A stretch of DNA of 64,000 nucleotides from NCBI RefSeq assembly GCF_000174755.1, contig NZ_ACLQ01000003.1, forward strand, positions 62,001 to 126,000, written 5' to 3'. Shown in pieces: positions 1 to 8,978 of the stretch. This stretch comes from Capnocytophaga gingivalis ATCC 33624 (GTDB taxonomy: Bacteria > Bacteroidota > Bacteroidia > Flavobacteriales > Flavobacteriaceae). A model generated the notes under the pieces. The model worked only from the letters and a program-made list of their open reading frames with translations, ran no database searches and was not told the DNA's origin. The first letter of the stretch is position 1; every line of letters starts with the position of its first letter. The position numbers were made by a program, and so were the translations under genes.

Positions 1-97
1 CAATACAGGAGCTTGTGAAGTAGAGTGTCCTAAAGGTATTTCTTTGGAAAATATCGCTCGCCTAAACCGCGAATACCTGAAGGCAAGTATTCAATAG
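1..97 (+). CDS. sdhB: Succinate dehydrogenase/fumarate reductase iron-sulfur subunit, C-terminal end (partial)
   Basis: Only the last 31 residues are in the window; the reading frame starts at base 2 and ends with TAG at 95-97. The residues CEVECPKGI form the last cysteine motif (CxxxCP) of the iron-sulfur subunit of complex II-type enzymes, where it holds one of the Fe-S clusters that pass electrons between the flavin subunit and the membrane anchor. The gene converges on a C4-dicarboxylate carrier, which suits a role in fumarate respiration, but sequence alone does not separate fumarate reductase from succinate dehydrogenase. Confidence 0.85.
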   Translation, partial: NTGACEVECPKGISLENIARLNREYLKASIQ

Positions 98-122
98 GTA
101 CGGCTCTCGCACGCGATTATAC

Positions 123-166
123 ATAATAAGAAAGCTGCTTCGAAAAGAAAGCAGCTTTCTTATTAT
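123..166. terminator. Bidirectional terminator between sdhB and the dcu gene
   Basis: A perfect 18-bp stem (123-140 with 149-166) closes an 8-nt loop. It is A/T-rich at the base and has a GC core (AAAGCTGC). It sits between the converging ends of two genes and can act on both strands. Confidence 0.85.
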
Positions 167-180
167 ATTCTGTGAGTTAA

Positions 181-1557
181 TTAACGTATCAGGAATTGTG
201 AGAGTCCGATTCCGACCAAGCAGGATACACCTACCGCAATAAGTCCTGGCACCATAAAACTATGATTGAAGTAGTACTTCCCTATCTTGGTAGTCCCTGT
301 AGGGTCAAAGTTCACTGTGGCAATATCCGAAGGATAATTAGGAATAAAGAAGTAAGCATAAGTAGCAGGCATAATTCCTATAAGCAAAGGCACAGGAAGC
401 CCCATAGTAATGGCCACAGGGAGCATCATCTTGGCTGTAGCCGCCTGACTATTGATCACTATAGAGACCGCAAAAAGAGCAAAGATAAATGTCCATGGAT
501 AGGCTTGTACCATAGCAGTAATACCATCTTTGAAATAAGGCATGGCATAGGTAAAGTAAGTATCACTCATCCAAGCAATCCCAAAGATAGCCACACAGGC
601 TACCATTCCTGACTTGAAGACCACTCCTTCGGGAACGAGCTTGACAGAAGTCTTACAGGTGGTAAGAATAATCCCTCCAAAACAGAGCATGACCATTTGG
701 ATAATAACTCCCATAGGAACTACCATCTGGGTAGTTACTCCTTCCTTGAGCACCTCAAAAGTACGGATATCCTCATAGAGCGCCAAGACCACAATCAAGA
801 CAATAGAAGAAAGGAATATATATACCGCATTCTTAGAGGATTGTGGGATAAAATCATTTAGAGTAGTCTTGGTACTATTGAGAATCTGATCCCTATAGAT
901 AGGATCCTGTAATCGGCGTTGGTATTCTGGATCAGCCTCTAATTCCTTGCCACGACGAAGGCTGTAAAAGCACATAGCCATCAATCCTAAAAAAGTAGCA
1001 GGCAGAGTTACCGAGAGAATATTGATCAAAGTAAGCGACTCCCCTCCTTGTTGATGAAAGAGATCTAACAACCCTTTGCCCAAATATACGGTAACCACTG
1101 CTGAGATAGGACTTGCTGTAAGTGCTAACTGAGAAGCTACAGAAGCGGCCGCCATAGGTCGCTCTGGGCGAATCTTATTCTTCAGTGCAATATCGCCTAT
1201 AATAGGCATAATAGAGTAAACTGCATGTCCTGTACCAAGCATAAGAGTCAGGGTATAGGTAGCTATAGGTCCTAAAAAGGTAATTTGCTTAGGATTCTTC
1301 CTAAGAATCTTCTCAGCTACCTGTAGCATAAACTTTAGCCCCCCAGCGGCCTCCAGTATGGAAGCACAAGTAACTACCGCCAAGATAATGAGCATCACCT
1401 CGATAGGAGCAGAAGCAGGAGGCATACGGAAAACAAAAACCTCAATGACAAGTCCTATCCCTGAGATAACACCTAATCCTATTCCCCCATATCGACTCCC
1501 TATGTAGAGAATTCCTAAGAGGAAAAGAAACTCAAAGATCAATATATATGTATTCAT
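181..1557 (-). CDS. dcuA: Anaerobic C4-dicarboxylate transporter, DcuA/DcuB family
   Basis: This 458-residue inner-membrane protein has about ten hydrophobic segments spread over its whole length, as in Dcu carriers. Recognisable family stretches are the N-terminal RYGGIGLGV, the region reading AAGGLKFMLQVAEKILRKNPK, the segment ALTASPISAVV near residue 150 and a C-terminal TGTTKIGKYYFNHSF. Dcu proteins exchange fumarate, aspartate or malate for succinate under anaerobic conditions. It lies tail to tail with a complex II iron-sulfur subunit, and an aspartase gene is 20 kb away, so aspartate/fumarate uptake and succinate export is the likely job. The A or B subtype is not settled by sequence. 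A TACCTTTG box about 105 bases upstream suggests its own promoter with a roughly 100-nt leader. Confidence 0.9.
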   Translation of the reverse strand: MNTYILIFEFLFLLGILYIGSRYGGIGLGVISGIGLVIEVFVFRMPPASAPIEVMLIILAVVTCASILEAAGGLKFMLQVAEKILRKNPKQITFLGPIATYTLTLMLGTGHAVYSIMPIIGDIALKNKIRPERPMAAASVASQLALTASPISAVVTVYLGKGLLDLFHQQGGESLTLINILSVTLPATFLGLMAMCFYSLRRGKELEADPEYQRRLQDPIYRDQILNSTKTTLNDFIPQSSKNAVYIFLSSIVLIVVLALYEDIRTFEVLKEGVTTQMVVPMGVIIQMVMLCFGGIILTTCKTSVKLVPEGVVFKSGMVACVAIFGIAWMSDTYFTYAMPYFKDGITAMVQAYPWTFIFALFAVSIVINSQAATAKMMLPVAITMGLPVPLLIGIMPATYAYFFIPNYPSDIATVNFDPTGTTKIGKYYFNHSFMVPGLIAVGVSCLVGIGLSQFLIR

Positions 1558-1662
1558 AGCAATAAAAATTAATTTCTGTTAGAATTTGTTCTATAGCCAC
1601 CTCTTTGTATCGACATTTCCTTTTCTTATGACTACCAGTAGGTTATCTTTCTTATCTGCCGA

Positions 1663-1670
1663 CAAAGGTA
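1663..1670 (-). promoter_or_regulatory. -7 promoter box for the dcu gene
   Basis: The minus strand reads TACCTTTG, matching the Bacteroidota -7 consensus TAnnTTTG. No clear TTTG is seen at the -33 position. The implied start gives a leader of about 100 nt. Confidence 0.55.
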
Positions 1671-1727
1671 ATTATTTTTTGAGAAAAAAAAAGATTTTTG
1701 AGAAAAAATTTCATCCTTATGTCCCGC

Positions 1728-3308
1728 TTATTCTGAGGATTCCCATTTTTCCTCTTCCAGATTGAGTTGTCTCTCGAAGGAGCGTATAAGCTGTTCGTTG
1801 ATACGAGGATTTTTATTCAGTTCGCTGAGATATTCCCGTTGGTAGCGGAGAATAGCTATGTACTTATCGCGCACCTCTGCTGTAACATTACAATAAGCCG
1901 TCTTGAGCTGGAACTCCCATACATCTTTTTGGTTTTGCAAAAGAAAACTATCGGTGATCCCCTCCTTGTAATGATCATTCATATACTCCAAAGCCACCCG
2001 AGCCAAGTCCTTACGAATAAGAGTTTCTGCCTCAGTATCTGGGATATGATCATCATAGTCAGGGAAAGTAACCTTTTTGATAAACCAAGGAAGTGTAAGC
2101 CCCTGTAGGACAAGAGTTACCAAGATAACAATAAAAGTCATATAGAGAATCAGATTCCGATGAGGGAAGGGAGTACCATCGGCCAATGTTAGCGGAATAG
2201 AAAGTGCCACCGCCAAGGAGAGCACTCCACGCATCCCTGCCCAACCCAGCAGTAAGGGTATCCAAACATTGTTATACCTGCGTCCATCAGCGACTTTAAT
2301 AAAGCGCTTCATTATCTGAGTGGTCACCACAGCAGCATAGGCACAACAGATGCGCACCCCTATAATCACTCCTGCCATCAGTAAGCCATAATAAGTAGCA
2401 GTACTAAGAGCCATCCCCTCCTGTTGGAAGCTTGAGAGTACTTGGGGAAGACTCAGTCCTATGAGAGAAAAAGCTAATCCGTTGAGTATAAAAACGATAT
2501 TATCCCAAACAGCCTCAATCTTATTGCGTGTGGAGGCTGTGAAAATCTCATTGCGATAATAGTGAAGATACACCCCACCTGTCACCACGGAGAGCACCCC
2601 TGAAGCATCCACAGCATTGGCCAAGATATACATAACATAGGGAGAAATATAGGTTAGGATAATATCCATATTGGCATCGGTAGGCAGAAGTTTATGGATA
2701 GCCCTAAGAAGCCATCCTACAGCCAAGCCTATGGCTATCCCTCCTAAGACAACCCATACGAAGCTCCCCGCCACCTCATACCATACAAACTGACCGGTAG
2801 TAACCACAATAGAAGCAAAACGAAAGACTATCAAGGAGGAAGCATCGTTGAGCAAGCTCTCATTCTCCAAAATAGTAGAAAGGCGATGTGGTACCTTGAC
2901 AAACTTGAGTATGGCCGAGACACTCACCACATCGGTAGAGCCGACCACCCCACCAAAGAGAAAGCCTAAGGCCAAGGAAAATCCTGGCAAGACCATATTG
3001 GCCACCCATGCTACCACCGCAGCTGTGATAAAGACGACAATAAAAGCAAAACTAAAGATAATACGTCGCCATTTCCACAACTCCTTAGGAGAGAGTACCC
3101 ATGAGTCCGCATAGAGCAGTGGTGGTAGGAAGATTAGCAACACCCAATTAGGATCTATAGCCATTGTAGGAAGCTTGGGGATAAAAGCCAAAGCCAACCC
3201 TCCAAAGACCAAGAGTATAGGATAGGCCACCCGTATACGATTGGCAAGCATAGTAATCCCTACAATGACAATCAATAATAGTAATAGATAAGGAAAATAT
3301 TCGACCAT
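1728..3308 (-). CDS. Na+/H+ antiporter, CPA1 (NhaP/NHE-like) family
   Basis: The 526-residue protein has about twelve hydrophobic segments in residues 1-410 and a charged cytoplasmic tail of about 110 residues. The ion-binding signature of CPA1 carriers is present: ENESLLNDASS with the Asn-Asp pair at about 154-155, preceded by GSTDVVSVSAI near 123-133. Such proteins swap external protons for internal Na+ (sometimes K+ or Li+) and set internal pH and salt. The gene is monocistronic and leftward, with a TATTTTTG box 23-30 bases upstream of its ATG. It is divergent from the next lipoprotein gene. Ion preference cannot be read from sequence. Confidence 0.9.
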   Translation of the reverse strand: MVEYFPYLLLLLIVIVGITMLANRIRVAYPILLVFGGLALAFIPKLPTMAIDPNWVLLIFLPPLLYADSWVLSPKELWKWRRIIFSFAFIVVFITAAVVAWVANMVLPGFSLALGFLFGGVVGSTDVVSVSAILKFVKVPHRLSTILENESLLNDASSLIVFRFASIVVTTGQFVWYEVAGSFVWVVLGGIAIGLAVGWLLRAIHKLLPTDANMDIILTYISPYVMYILANAVDASGVLSVVTGGVYLHYYRNEIFTASTRNKIEAVWDNIVFILNGLAFSLIGLSLPQVLSSFQQEGMALSTATYYGLLMAGVIIGVRICCAYAAVVTTQIMKRFIKVADGRRYNNVWIPLLLGWAGMRGVLSLAVALSIPLTLADGTPFPHRNLILYMTFIVILVTLVLQGLTLPWFIKKVTFPDYDDHIPDTEAETLIRKDLARVALEYMNDHYKEGITDSFLLQNQKDVWEFQLKTAYCNVTAEVRDKYIAILRYQREYLSELNKNPRINEQLIRSFERQLNLEEEKWESSE

Positions 3309-3330
3309 TTTTCAGATACTTTTTCAGATG

Positions 3331-3338
3331 CAAAAATA
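3331..3338 (-). promoter_or_regulatory. -7 promoter box for the antiporter gene
   Basis: The minus strand reads TATTTTTG, a match to TAnnTTTG, about 23 bases before the ATG. No good -33 TTTG is visible. It is back to back with the rightward promoter at 3399-3429. Confidence 0.45.
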
Positions 3339-3398
3339 AAAAAAAATGATGAATACCACATACTATCTAATCTTTTAATGTACTTTTCTTCATTATTT

Positions 3399-3429
3399 TT
3401 TGTAATACAAGAAATATGTATTATTTTTG
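3399..3429 (+). promoter_or_regulatory. Bacteroidota-type promoter for the 778-residue lipoprotein
   Basis: TTTG (3399-3402) is followed after 19 bases by TATTTTTG (3422-3429). This is the full -33/-7 consensus, and the ATG follows 24 bases later. Confidence 0.75.
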
Positions 3430-3453
3430 CACAACGAAAGATAACATGATACT

Positions 3454-5790
3454 ATGCGCTACTTAGGGGCTTATTTTTTCTGCTTTTTATTGTTGGTTGG
3501 TTGTTCCTCCAAGGAAGAAGCTACCGATCAAGTGGATTATCTATTGAGTAAAAACCCTTCCCTACTCTTTCAGATACACCACAAGGATCAGTTCGTCAAC
3601 CAGCTGATTCACAATGATTTTTGGAAAAACTACTTCAAGTATTACCCCAATCAAAATGTGCAAAATCTCCTGCGGTCTCTTCCTGAGGACGATCATATTT
3701 GGGTAGCCTATACCCATGATGGGGTATACCTAAGCGCCACTTTAGAAAAGCAAGACAGCCTGAGTGTCTGGAAAAATCTCTCCTCTGGAAAGTTAGATTC
3801 GCTAACTGTGGAAAATAAAAAGTGGTATTATATCACAAAAGACAAAGAGATTCTTATCAGTTCCCTCAAGGATATATCCTTCCCTGAAACCCCTGTAGTA
3901 CGCCAAGAAGCCTTTCACAAAGTAGCCAAGACCATTAGTGGAGAAGTACCTGCCAATATATTCCTCGCTCAGAAGAAGAACAAGGAGTTCATAGGGGGAA
4001 TCTTTCCTGAACGCATTGTCAAGCATCTGGATGGGTGGACAGCTTGGGATATCTACTTGGAAAAGAACACTCTACGCATGAGTGGTTCCCTACTGCGACC
4101 AGCAGATAGCCTTCCACAATTGCCCATAGTACCCTCCCAGAAGAACACCATAGAAACCTATGCTGTTATCCCACAAACGGCTCAAGGGATCAGCTGTTTT
4201 TCCTTTGAGGAAAAACTTGTTCCCGAAGAGTTTTATTTCGATTTCCAACAGGATATTTCCTCAGTTACCTTCTTTGACTTCCAGAGAGATTCTATGGCAG
4301 TACTCCGCAGCTCCAATCCAGAAGAAACCTTGCGCTACTTCACTATACTCAAGAGCGATACCTTCCAAGGAGAAACCCTTCATCATATAGAAGAATTCTC
4401 GGATATACAATCCTTTTTCTCTATCTTCGAGCGGGAATTACAACCTAAGTACCTATACCGAAATGAGGAAAACCTTATCTTTGCTCAAAACAAAGAAGCC
4501 CTTGAAGCCCTTATCAACGCTATACAAATGAAGCAGACCCTCTCCCAAGGAAAGTCTTTTGAGGCGCTGCAACAGAAGAGTAGCAGCCAAAACTCTTTCA
4601 TCACCATAGAAAACCTACAGGAGCAGAAGGATTTTTCAGCTAAGTACGCTTCCTTAGCACAAAGATATGCCTATGCCTCGCTACAGATAAGCCCACAGGA
4701 CGAGTTCTACCAGCTGACCCTGACCACCACCGCCGATACTGGAGGCTCCTCCACCGCTACAGCTACCTCTTCAGAAGAGAGAGGAATAAGTGAGCGCTTT
4801 CTCATCACCTTGGACAAGGAAGCTCTCACCCAGCCCGTCTTCGTTACCAACCATCGTACAGGACAAAAGGAAGTGGTTATACAAGATGCTGACAATCAGC
4901 TATACCTTATAGGAAATGATGGAAAAATTCTTTGGAAAAAGCGCCTTGATGCCCCTATTGTAGGAGGAATCCATCAGGTAGATCTTTTCCAAAATGGATT
5001 CTTACAAATGGCTTTCAATACGGCTTCTTCCTTCTGGATACTGGATCGCAATGGCAATGTGGTAGCCCCCTTCCCTATGTCATATAAGGAAAAACTACTA
5101 CCCTTACAAGTGTTTGATTATGAAAGAAATAGAGAATATCGCTTTGTAGTATGTTCCGAGAAGACAATTCGCCTGATCGACAAGCGAGGGGATATAGTAA
5201 AAGGGTTTGAGAAAAGTCAAGTGCCTAATGGTCTTGCTCAGACACCCCAACACTTTAGGATAGCTGGAAAAGATTTTATTGTCTTCCCTGAAAAGAATGG
5301 TACCCTGAGTATTCTTCACCGCAATGGTACAGTGCGTATTCCTATCTCTCAGAAGTTTGATTTCTCAGACAATCCCATAAGTACCTACAAGGATTTCTTT
5401 TGCTTCACCACCAAAGCAGGCAAATTATTTTTTGTAGATACTAACGGAGGGGTACGTTCAGAATCTATAGGGGAAGGTAATTTTAGCTTTGATTGCCAAA
5501 GAGATATAAAAGTACTCCTACATAACAATATCCTGACCATCAACCAAACAAAAGTAGAACTCCCCTATGCTGACTACTCAGGGGCTAAGCTTCATTGGGA
5601 GGATAGAAATCCTGTTATTTCTGTCTTTGATCGCGAGAATAGTCGTCTTTATCTGTTAAATACACAGGGAGAAATCTACTCACAGTTTCCTGTCTTTTCT
5701 CTTTCCCAAGCTGATGTAACTCAGGACAAAGGAAAACTTCTATTGGCCTTTCTCAAGGAAAAGAATGTGCTCTGTGTAAGTGAGCAATAG
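3454..5790 (+). CDS. Large lipoprotein with propeller-like C-terminal half
   Basis: The 778-residue product starts with a lipoprotein signal ending LLLVGC, so Cys17 should be lipidated. The next residues are SSKEE. In Capnocytophaga and relatives a Lys followed by two acidic residues just after the cysteine is the known surface-export signal, so this lipoprotein may face outward (inference). Residues about 20-450 are not recognised. Residues about 450-770 repeat motifs such as DNQLYLIGNDGKILWKK and DTNGGVRSE, like blades of a WD40/PQQ-type beta-propeller. Function is unknown. It has its own promoter and converges on an O-methyltransferase gene with a 14-base gap, and no separate terminator hairpin is seen there. 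Confidence 0.8.
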   Translation: MRYLGAYFFCFLLLVGCSSKEEATDQVDYLLSKNPSLLFQIHHKDQFVNQLIHNDFWKNYFKYYPNQNVQNLLRSLPEDDHIWVAYTHDGVYLSATLEKQDSLSVWKNLSSGKLDSLTVENKKWYYITKDKEILISSLKDISFPETPVVRQEAFHKVAKTISGEVPANIFLAQKKNKEFIGGIFPERIVKHLDGWTAWDIYLEKNTLRMSGSLLRPADSLPQLPIVPSQKNTIETYAVIPQTAQGISCFSFEEKLVPEEFYFDFQQDISSVTFFDFQRDSMAVLRSSNPEETLRYFTILKSDTFQGETLHHIEEFSDIQSFFSIFERELQPKYLYRNEENLIFAQNKEALEALINAIQMKQTLSQGKSFEALQQKSSSQNSFITIENLQEQKDFSAKYASLAQRYAYASLQISPQDEFYQLTLTTTADTGGSSTATATSSEERGISERFLITLDKEALTQPVFVTNHRTGQKEVVIQDADNQLYLIGNDGKILWKKRLDAPIVGGIHQVDLFQNGFLQMAFNTASSFWILDRNGNVVAPFPMSYKEKLLPLQVFDYERNREYRFVVCSEKTIRLIDKRGDIVKGFEKSQVPNGLAQTPQHFRIAGKDFIVFPEKNGTLSILHRNGTVRIPISQKFDFSDNPISTYKDFFCFTTKAGKLFFVDTNGGVRSESIGEGNFSFDCQRDIKVLLHNNILTINQTKVELPYADYSGAKLHWEDRNPVISVFDRENSRLYLLNTQGEIYSQFPVFSLSQADVTQDKGKLLLAFLKEKNVLCVSEQ

Positions 5791-5804
5791 AAAGGAGATA
5801 AGTT

Positions 5805-6446
5805 TTATTTCACGCGTGCTATTGAGATACCATCGCGAATAGGAAGCAAGACAGTTTCCAAGCGGAGATCTGTAGCCAACCGCTGGTTATACTCCATAAG
5901 GATTTGGGTATGTTTGTCGCTTTCCTTGAGAGGTTCTACGACCTTTCCACTCCAGAGAACATTGTCGGAGAGAATCACTCCTCCATGGCTCATTTTAGGC
6001 AAAACAGCCTCTAAGTAATTGAGATAATTCTTCTTATCTGCATCTATAAAAGCTATATCAATCCCTGTCTCAAGGGTAGGAATCACCTCAAGGGCAGGTG
6101 CAAAGTGCTGTACAATCTGCTCTCTATAAGGACTTTGTGCAAAATATTTGTTCTGTATCTCTTCCAGTTCTTCATTGACCTCAATGGTATGTAGCACCCC
6201 TTCTGGGGCAAGACCTTCGGCTAAGCAAAGGGTAGCATATCCTGTAAAAGTACCTATTTCCAATATATATTTAGGTCTTATGAGTTTGGAGAGAAGACTC
6301 AAAAACCTACCTTGTAGGTGTCCACTAAGCATGCGAGGCTGTAGTACCCGAAGGTGGGTTTCTCGATTAAGAGCCCTCAGTAGCGCAGGCTCTTCTTGAC
6401 TATGAGTATTGGCATAGTTTTCTAAGTCTTCTGAAAGAAAATGCAT
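5805..6446 (-). CDS. SAM-dependent O-methyltransferase (class I, caffeoyl-CoA OMT-like)
   Basis: From the ATG at 6446 the protein has 213 residues (MHFLSEDLE...), the usual length of this family; a longer reading frame upstream would add an unlikely N-terminus that is hydrophobic and not conserved-looking. The SAM-binding motif is ILEIGTFTGYATLCLA, followed by an acidic residue in TIEVNEE, and IDIAFIDADKKNY is the metal- and catechol-binding region typical of family 3 O-methyltransferases. Bacterial members methylate a hydroxyl on an aromatic or related small molecule; the substrate is unknown. The gene lies directly downstream of the repeat element at 6474-6624, which occupies the place where its promoter would be expected. 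Confidence 0.85.
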   Translation of the reverse strand: MHFLSEDLENYANTHSQEEPALLRALNRETHLRVLQPRMLSGHLQGRFLSLLSKLIRPKYILEIGTFTGYATLCLAEGLAPEGVLHTIEVNEELEEIQNKYFAQSPYREQIVQHFAPALEVIPTLETGIDIAFIDADKKNYLNYLEAVLPKMSHGGVILSDNVLWSGKVVEPLKESDKHTQILMEYNQRLATDLRLETVLLPIRDGISIARVK

Positions 6447-6473
6447 ATAACTAAAGCGTTTAAAATAAAAAAA

Positions 6474-6624
6474 GAGGCTATTCAAAAAGTCTTTGTAGGC
6501 TAATCGTCATTAATAGGCAAATTACTATTAATGAGCGAATTGCTATTAATGGGCGAATTGCTATTAATGGGCGAATTGCAATTCGCCCCTACAAAGCACA
6601 ATGTATAACTTTTTGAATAACCTC
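6474..6624. mobile_element. MITE-like inverted-repeat element with internal 18-bp tandem repeats
   Basis: The ends form a long imperfect inverted repeat: GAGGCTATTCAAAAAGT (6474-6490) pairs with 6608-6624 with one mismatch, and CTTTGTAGG (6491-6499) pairs with 6588-6596; an 11-base insert lies only on the right side. Inside are four 18-bp units (6507-6578) of the form CTATTAATGGGCGAATTG; units 3 and 4 are identical, unit 2 has one change and unit 1 is diverged. The last unit runs into a perfect 20-bp palindrome (6569-6588). The terminal GAGGCT...CAAAAAGT resembles inverted repeats seen at ends of some insertion sequences. There is no transposase and no obvious target duplication. Confidence 0.6.
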
Positions 6625-6644
6625 TTATGATTAATTGAATATCA

Positions 6645-8792
6645 CTACTGGATAATAGTCATTTCATCTACTATATGTTTAGCTCCTCCAAAAGTATCTA
6701 TGCACCAGAGGACATAGCGGATATCCACTACAATAGTCCTTTGGAGTTTTTTATCGAAGATAACATCTCCAGCCATAGCTTCTATATTCCCATCGAAAGC
6801 CAAACCTATGAGTTCTCCCTTACCATTCATTACAGGAGAACCAGAGTTTCCTCCTGTGATGTCATTGTTAGTAAGGAAGCATACATGCATAGTACCATCT
6901 TTGTCAAGATAACGACCAAAATCTTTCTTTTCATACATTTCAACAAACTTCTTAGGCATATCGAATTCGGCATCCCCAGGTTTGTATTTTTCGAGCATGG
7001 TTTTGAAAGTAGTATAATAGTTTCTCTTCACATCATGATTACGCTTATCCTTAGGAAGTGATTTCACACTTCCATAAGTAAGGCGAAGGGTAGAGTTAGC
7101 ATCTGGATAGAGTATTAGGCTCACTTTAGAATCACGCATTCCCTTTACATATTTGCGGAAAGCCTTTTCATAACCATCCTTCAAGGCTTCTGATTGAGAG
7201 TTGTAATACTTGTCAATCATCACACGAGCTATCTGAGCGATAGGGTCGCTCTGTAGTGCATCGGAAGAAGGATTGTTCATGAAGTTTTCGAAATTCTCTT
7301 TGGTAGTAAAGATACTACGAGCAAATACCTCAGCGGCGAACTTCCTGAAATCTCCATTGTATTGACTTTTTATCTGGGCTATTTCTTGAGGAATATCAGT
7401 AGCCTTATCAGCATATAGCTTAAGGTTGTCTGCGAAAAGGTCAATTTCGGCAGGTAGGTAAGACTCACTATAATAAGCATCCAATTCCTTAGCAATGCGT
7501 TCTCTGATCTGTTGTTTTTCTTGGTCAGAAGAAGAATTAAGATAGGTATTGAGTTGTTTTACATATCCATTGGCTTGGGGTACAATACGGCTTGCTCTGA
7601 AGAAAAGCAACAAGTAATTATGATTAGCTGCTTCTTGATTGGTTTTTTCGAAATAAGTAGCTAAGTCACTCAACACATTACCATATTCTGCCTTATTTTC
7701 AGGCTTATTAGCCCAGACAGCGAATTTCTTTTCTGCAGCACGCTTAAGATCAGCTGTCTTGTGAGCTGTGAGGGCATCGATCATACCCTGTCTGTTTTTC
7801 CAATAGTTAGCTAAACTGGCATAGCGTGAAGCATATTTTAGGCGTACTGCTTTGTCCTTATCCATATGAGCTTTCATCGCATCCATAGCTGTTTTGGAAG
7901 CCTCTACCCAAGCAGGATAGCCATATTTCACCTGTTGATCCACCCAATGAGAAGATACCCAACGGTTGGTACGACCAGGATAACCTAATATCATCGCAAA
8001 ATCATTCTCTTGTACTCCTTTGAGGGTTACATTGAGATATTTTTTTGCTTTCATAGGAATATTGTTAGGAGAATAAGGTGCAGGGTTACCATCCTTATCT
8101 GTATATACGCGGAATACAGAGAAGTCACCTGTATGGCGAGGCCATTCCCAGTTGTCTGTATCACCACCGAATTTTCCTACATTTTCAGGAGGAGTCCCTA
8201 CAAAACGAACATCCTTGAAGTCCTGATATACGAAGTAGTAGTACTCATTACCTTGGAAGAAAGGACGTACAGAAACTACATACTTACCCCCTTCGCTATT
8301 TTCTTTTTGGATTTTCTCCATTTCTCGATTAAGGGCATCCTGACGTTCTTTTTCGCTCATAGAAGAATTCACTACAGAGAGCATACGGTCTGTTACATTG
8401 TCCATACGTACAAAGAAACGCACATAGAGGCTCTTGGGAGGAAGCTCCTGAGATCTGTCTTTTGCCCAATAACCATCCTTTAGATAGTTATGCTCTGGAG
8501 TAGAAAGCCCTGCTATGGCACCATAGCCACAGTGGTGATTGGTAATTACCAGCCCATCGGGAGAGATGATACTGGCTGTACATCCTCCATTGAACTGTAC
8601 AATAGCATTTTTGAGGCTATTGTTGTTGATACTGTAGATCTCCTCAGCGGTAAGCTGTAGACCTTTTTTCTGCATGTCGCGTTCGTTCAAACGCTTGATG
8701 AACATCAGAAACCACATCCCCTCATCTGCCCTTATTACACTGGGTAACAACAAGAAGAAAGAGGTTACTAAGGAAAAAATAAGTTTTCTCAT
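6645..8792 (-). CDS. dpp7: S46 family dipeptidyl-peptidase, DPP7-like
   Basis: The 715-residue protein has a signal peptide (residues 1-22, cleaved near IRADEG) and should act in the periplasm or cell envelope. The S46 serine-protease pattern is clear: ITNHHCGYG with the catalytic His near 87, GGDTDNWEWPRH in the Asp region near 220, and TGGNSGSP with the catalytic Ser at about 650. Eighteen residues after that Ser is a Gly (LAFDGN). In characterised S46 enzymes this position is Gly in DPP7, which prefers hydrophobic residues, and Arg in DPP11, which prefers Asp/Glu. The protein therefore reads as DPP7-type. It removes dipeptides from peptide N-termini and feeds amino-acid fermentation. A TAATTTTG box lies 32-39 bases upstream. 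Confidence 0.92.
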   Translation of the reverse strand: MRKLIFSLVTSFFLLLPSVIRADEGMWFLMFIKRLNERDMQKKGLQLTAEEIYSINNNSLKNAIVQFNGGCTASIISPDGLVITNHHCGYGAIAGLSTPEHNYLKDGYWAKDRSQELPPKSLYVRFFVRMDNVTDRMLSVVNSSMSEKERQDALNREMEKIQKENSEGGKYVVSVRPFFQGNEYYYFVYQDFKDVRFVGTPPENVGKFGGDTDNWEWPRHTGDFSVFRVYTDKDGNPAPYSPNNIPMKAKKYLNVTLKGVQENDFAMILGYPGRTNRWVSSHWVDQQVKYGYPAWVEASKTAMDAMKAHMDKDKAVRLKYASRYASLANYWKNRQGMIDALTAHKTADLKRAAEKKFAVWANKPENKAEYGNVLSDLATYFEKTNQEAANHNYLLLFFRASRIVPQANGYVKQLNTYLNSSSDQEKQQIRERIAKELDAYYSESYLPAEIDLFADNLKLYADKATDIPQEIAQIKSQYNGDFRKFAAEVFARSIFTTKENFENFMNNPSSDALQSDPIAQIARVMIDKYYNSQSEALKDGYEKAFRKYVKGMRDSKVSLILYPDANSTLRLTYGSVKSLPKDKRNHDVKRNYYTTFKTMLEKYKPGDAEFDMPKKFVEMYEKKDFGRYLDKDGTMHVCFLTNNDITGGNSGSPVMNGKGELIGLAFDGNIEAMAGDVIFDKKLQRTIVVDIRYVLWCIDTFGGAKHIVDEMTIIQ

Positions 8793-8823
8793 CTGAATTT
8801 TTTTATGTGTTTATTTTGAAGGT

Positions 8824-8831
8824 CAAAATTA
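8824..8831 (-). promoter_or_regulatory. -7 promoter box for dpp7
   Basis: The minus strand reads TAATTTTG, a TAnnTTTG match, about 32 bases before the ATG. A -33 element is not obvious. Confidence 0.45.
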
Positions 8832-8947
8832 GTAAAAAAAATGGAGTATAATCGTTAATTAAATGTTATTTTTATCTATAAATATTAAAAAACACCTTAA
8901 ACCAAAATTTTTTCTTGTGAATACTTTATCATTACAAAAGAAGTTTA

Positions 8948-8955
8948 TATATTTG
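8948..8955 (+). promoter_or_regulatory. -7 promoter box for the DUF1444-like/OMP/MBOAT operon
   Basis: TATATTTG matches TAnnTTTG and ends 23 bases before the ATG of the first gene. The upstream -33 element is weak (TTTA at the right distance). Confidence 0.55.
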
Positions 8956-8978
8956 CGTTTGGAAAAAGCAGAAAAAAA

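Noticed and set aside
6507-6578. The four 18-bp units could be read as a short CRISPR array.
   Set aside because: The units are contiguous with no spacers of unique sequence and no cas genes are near.
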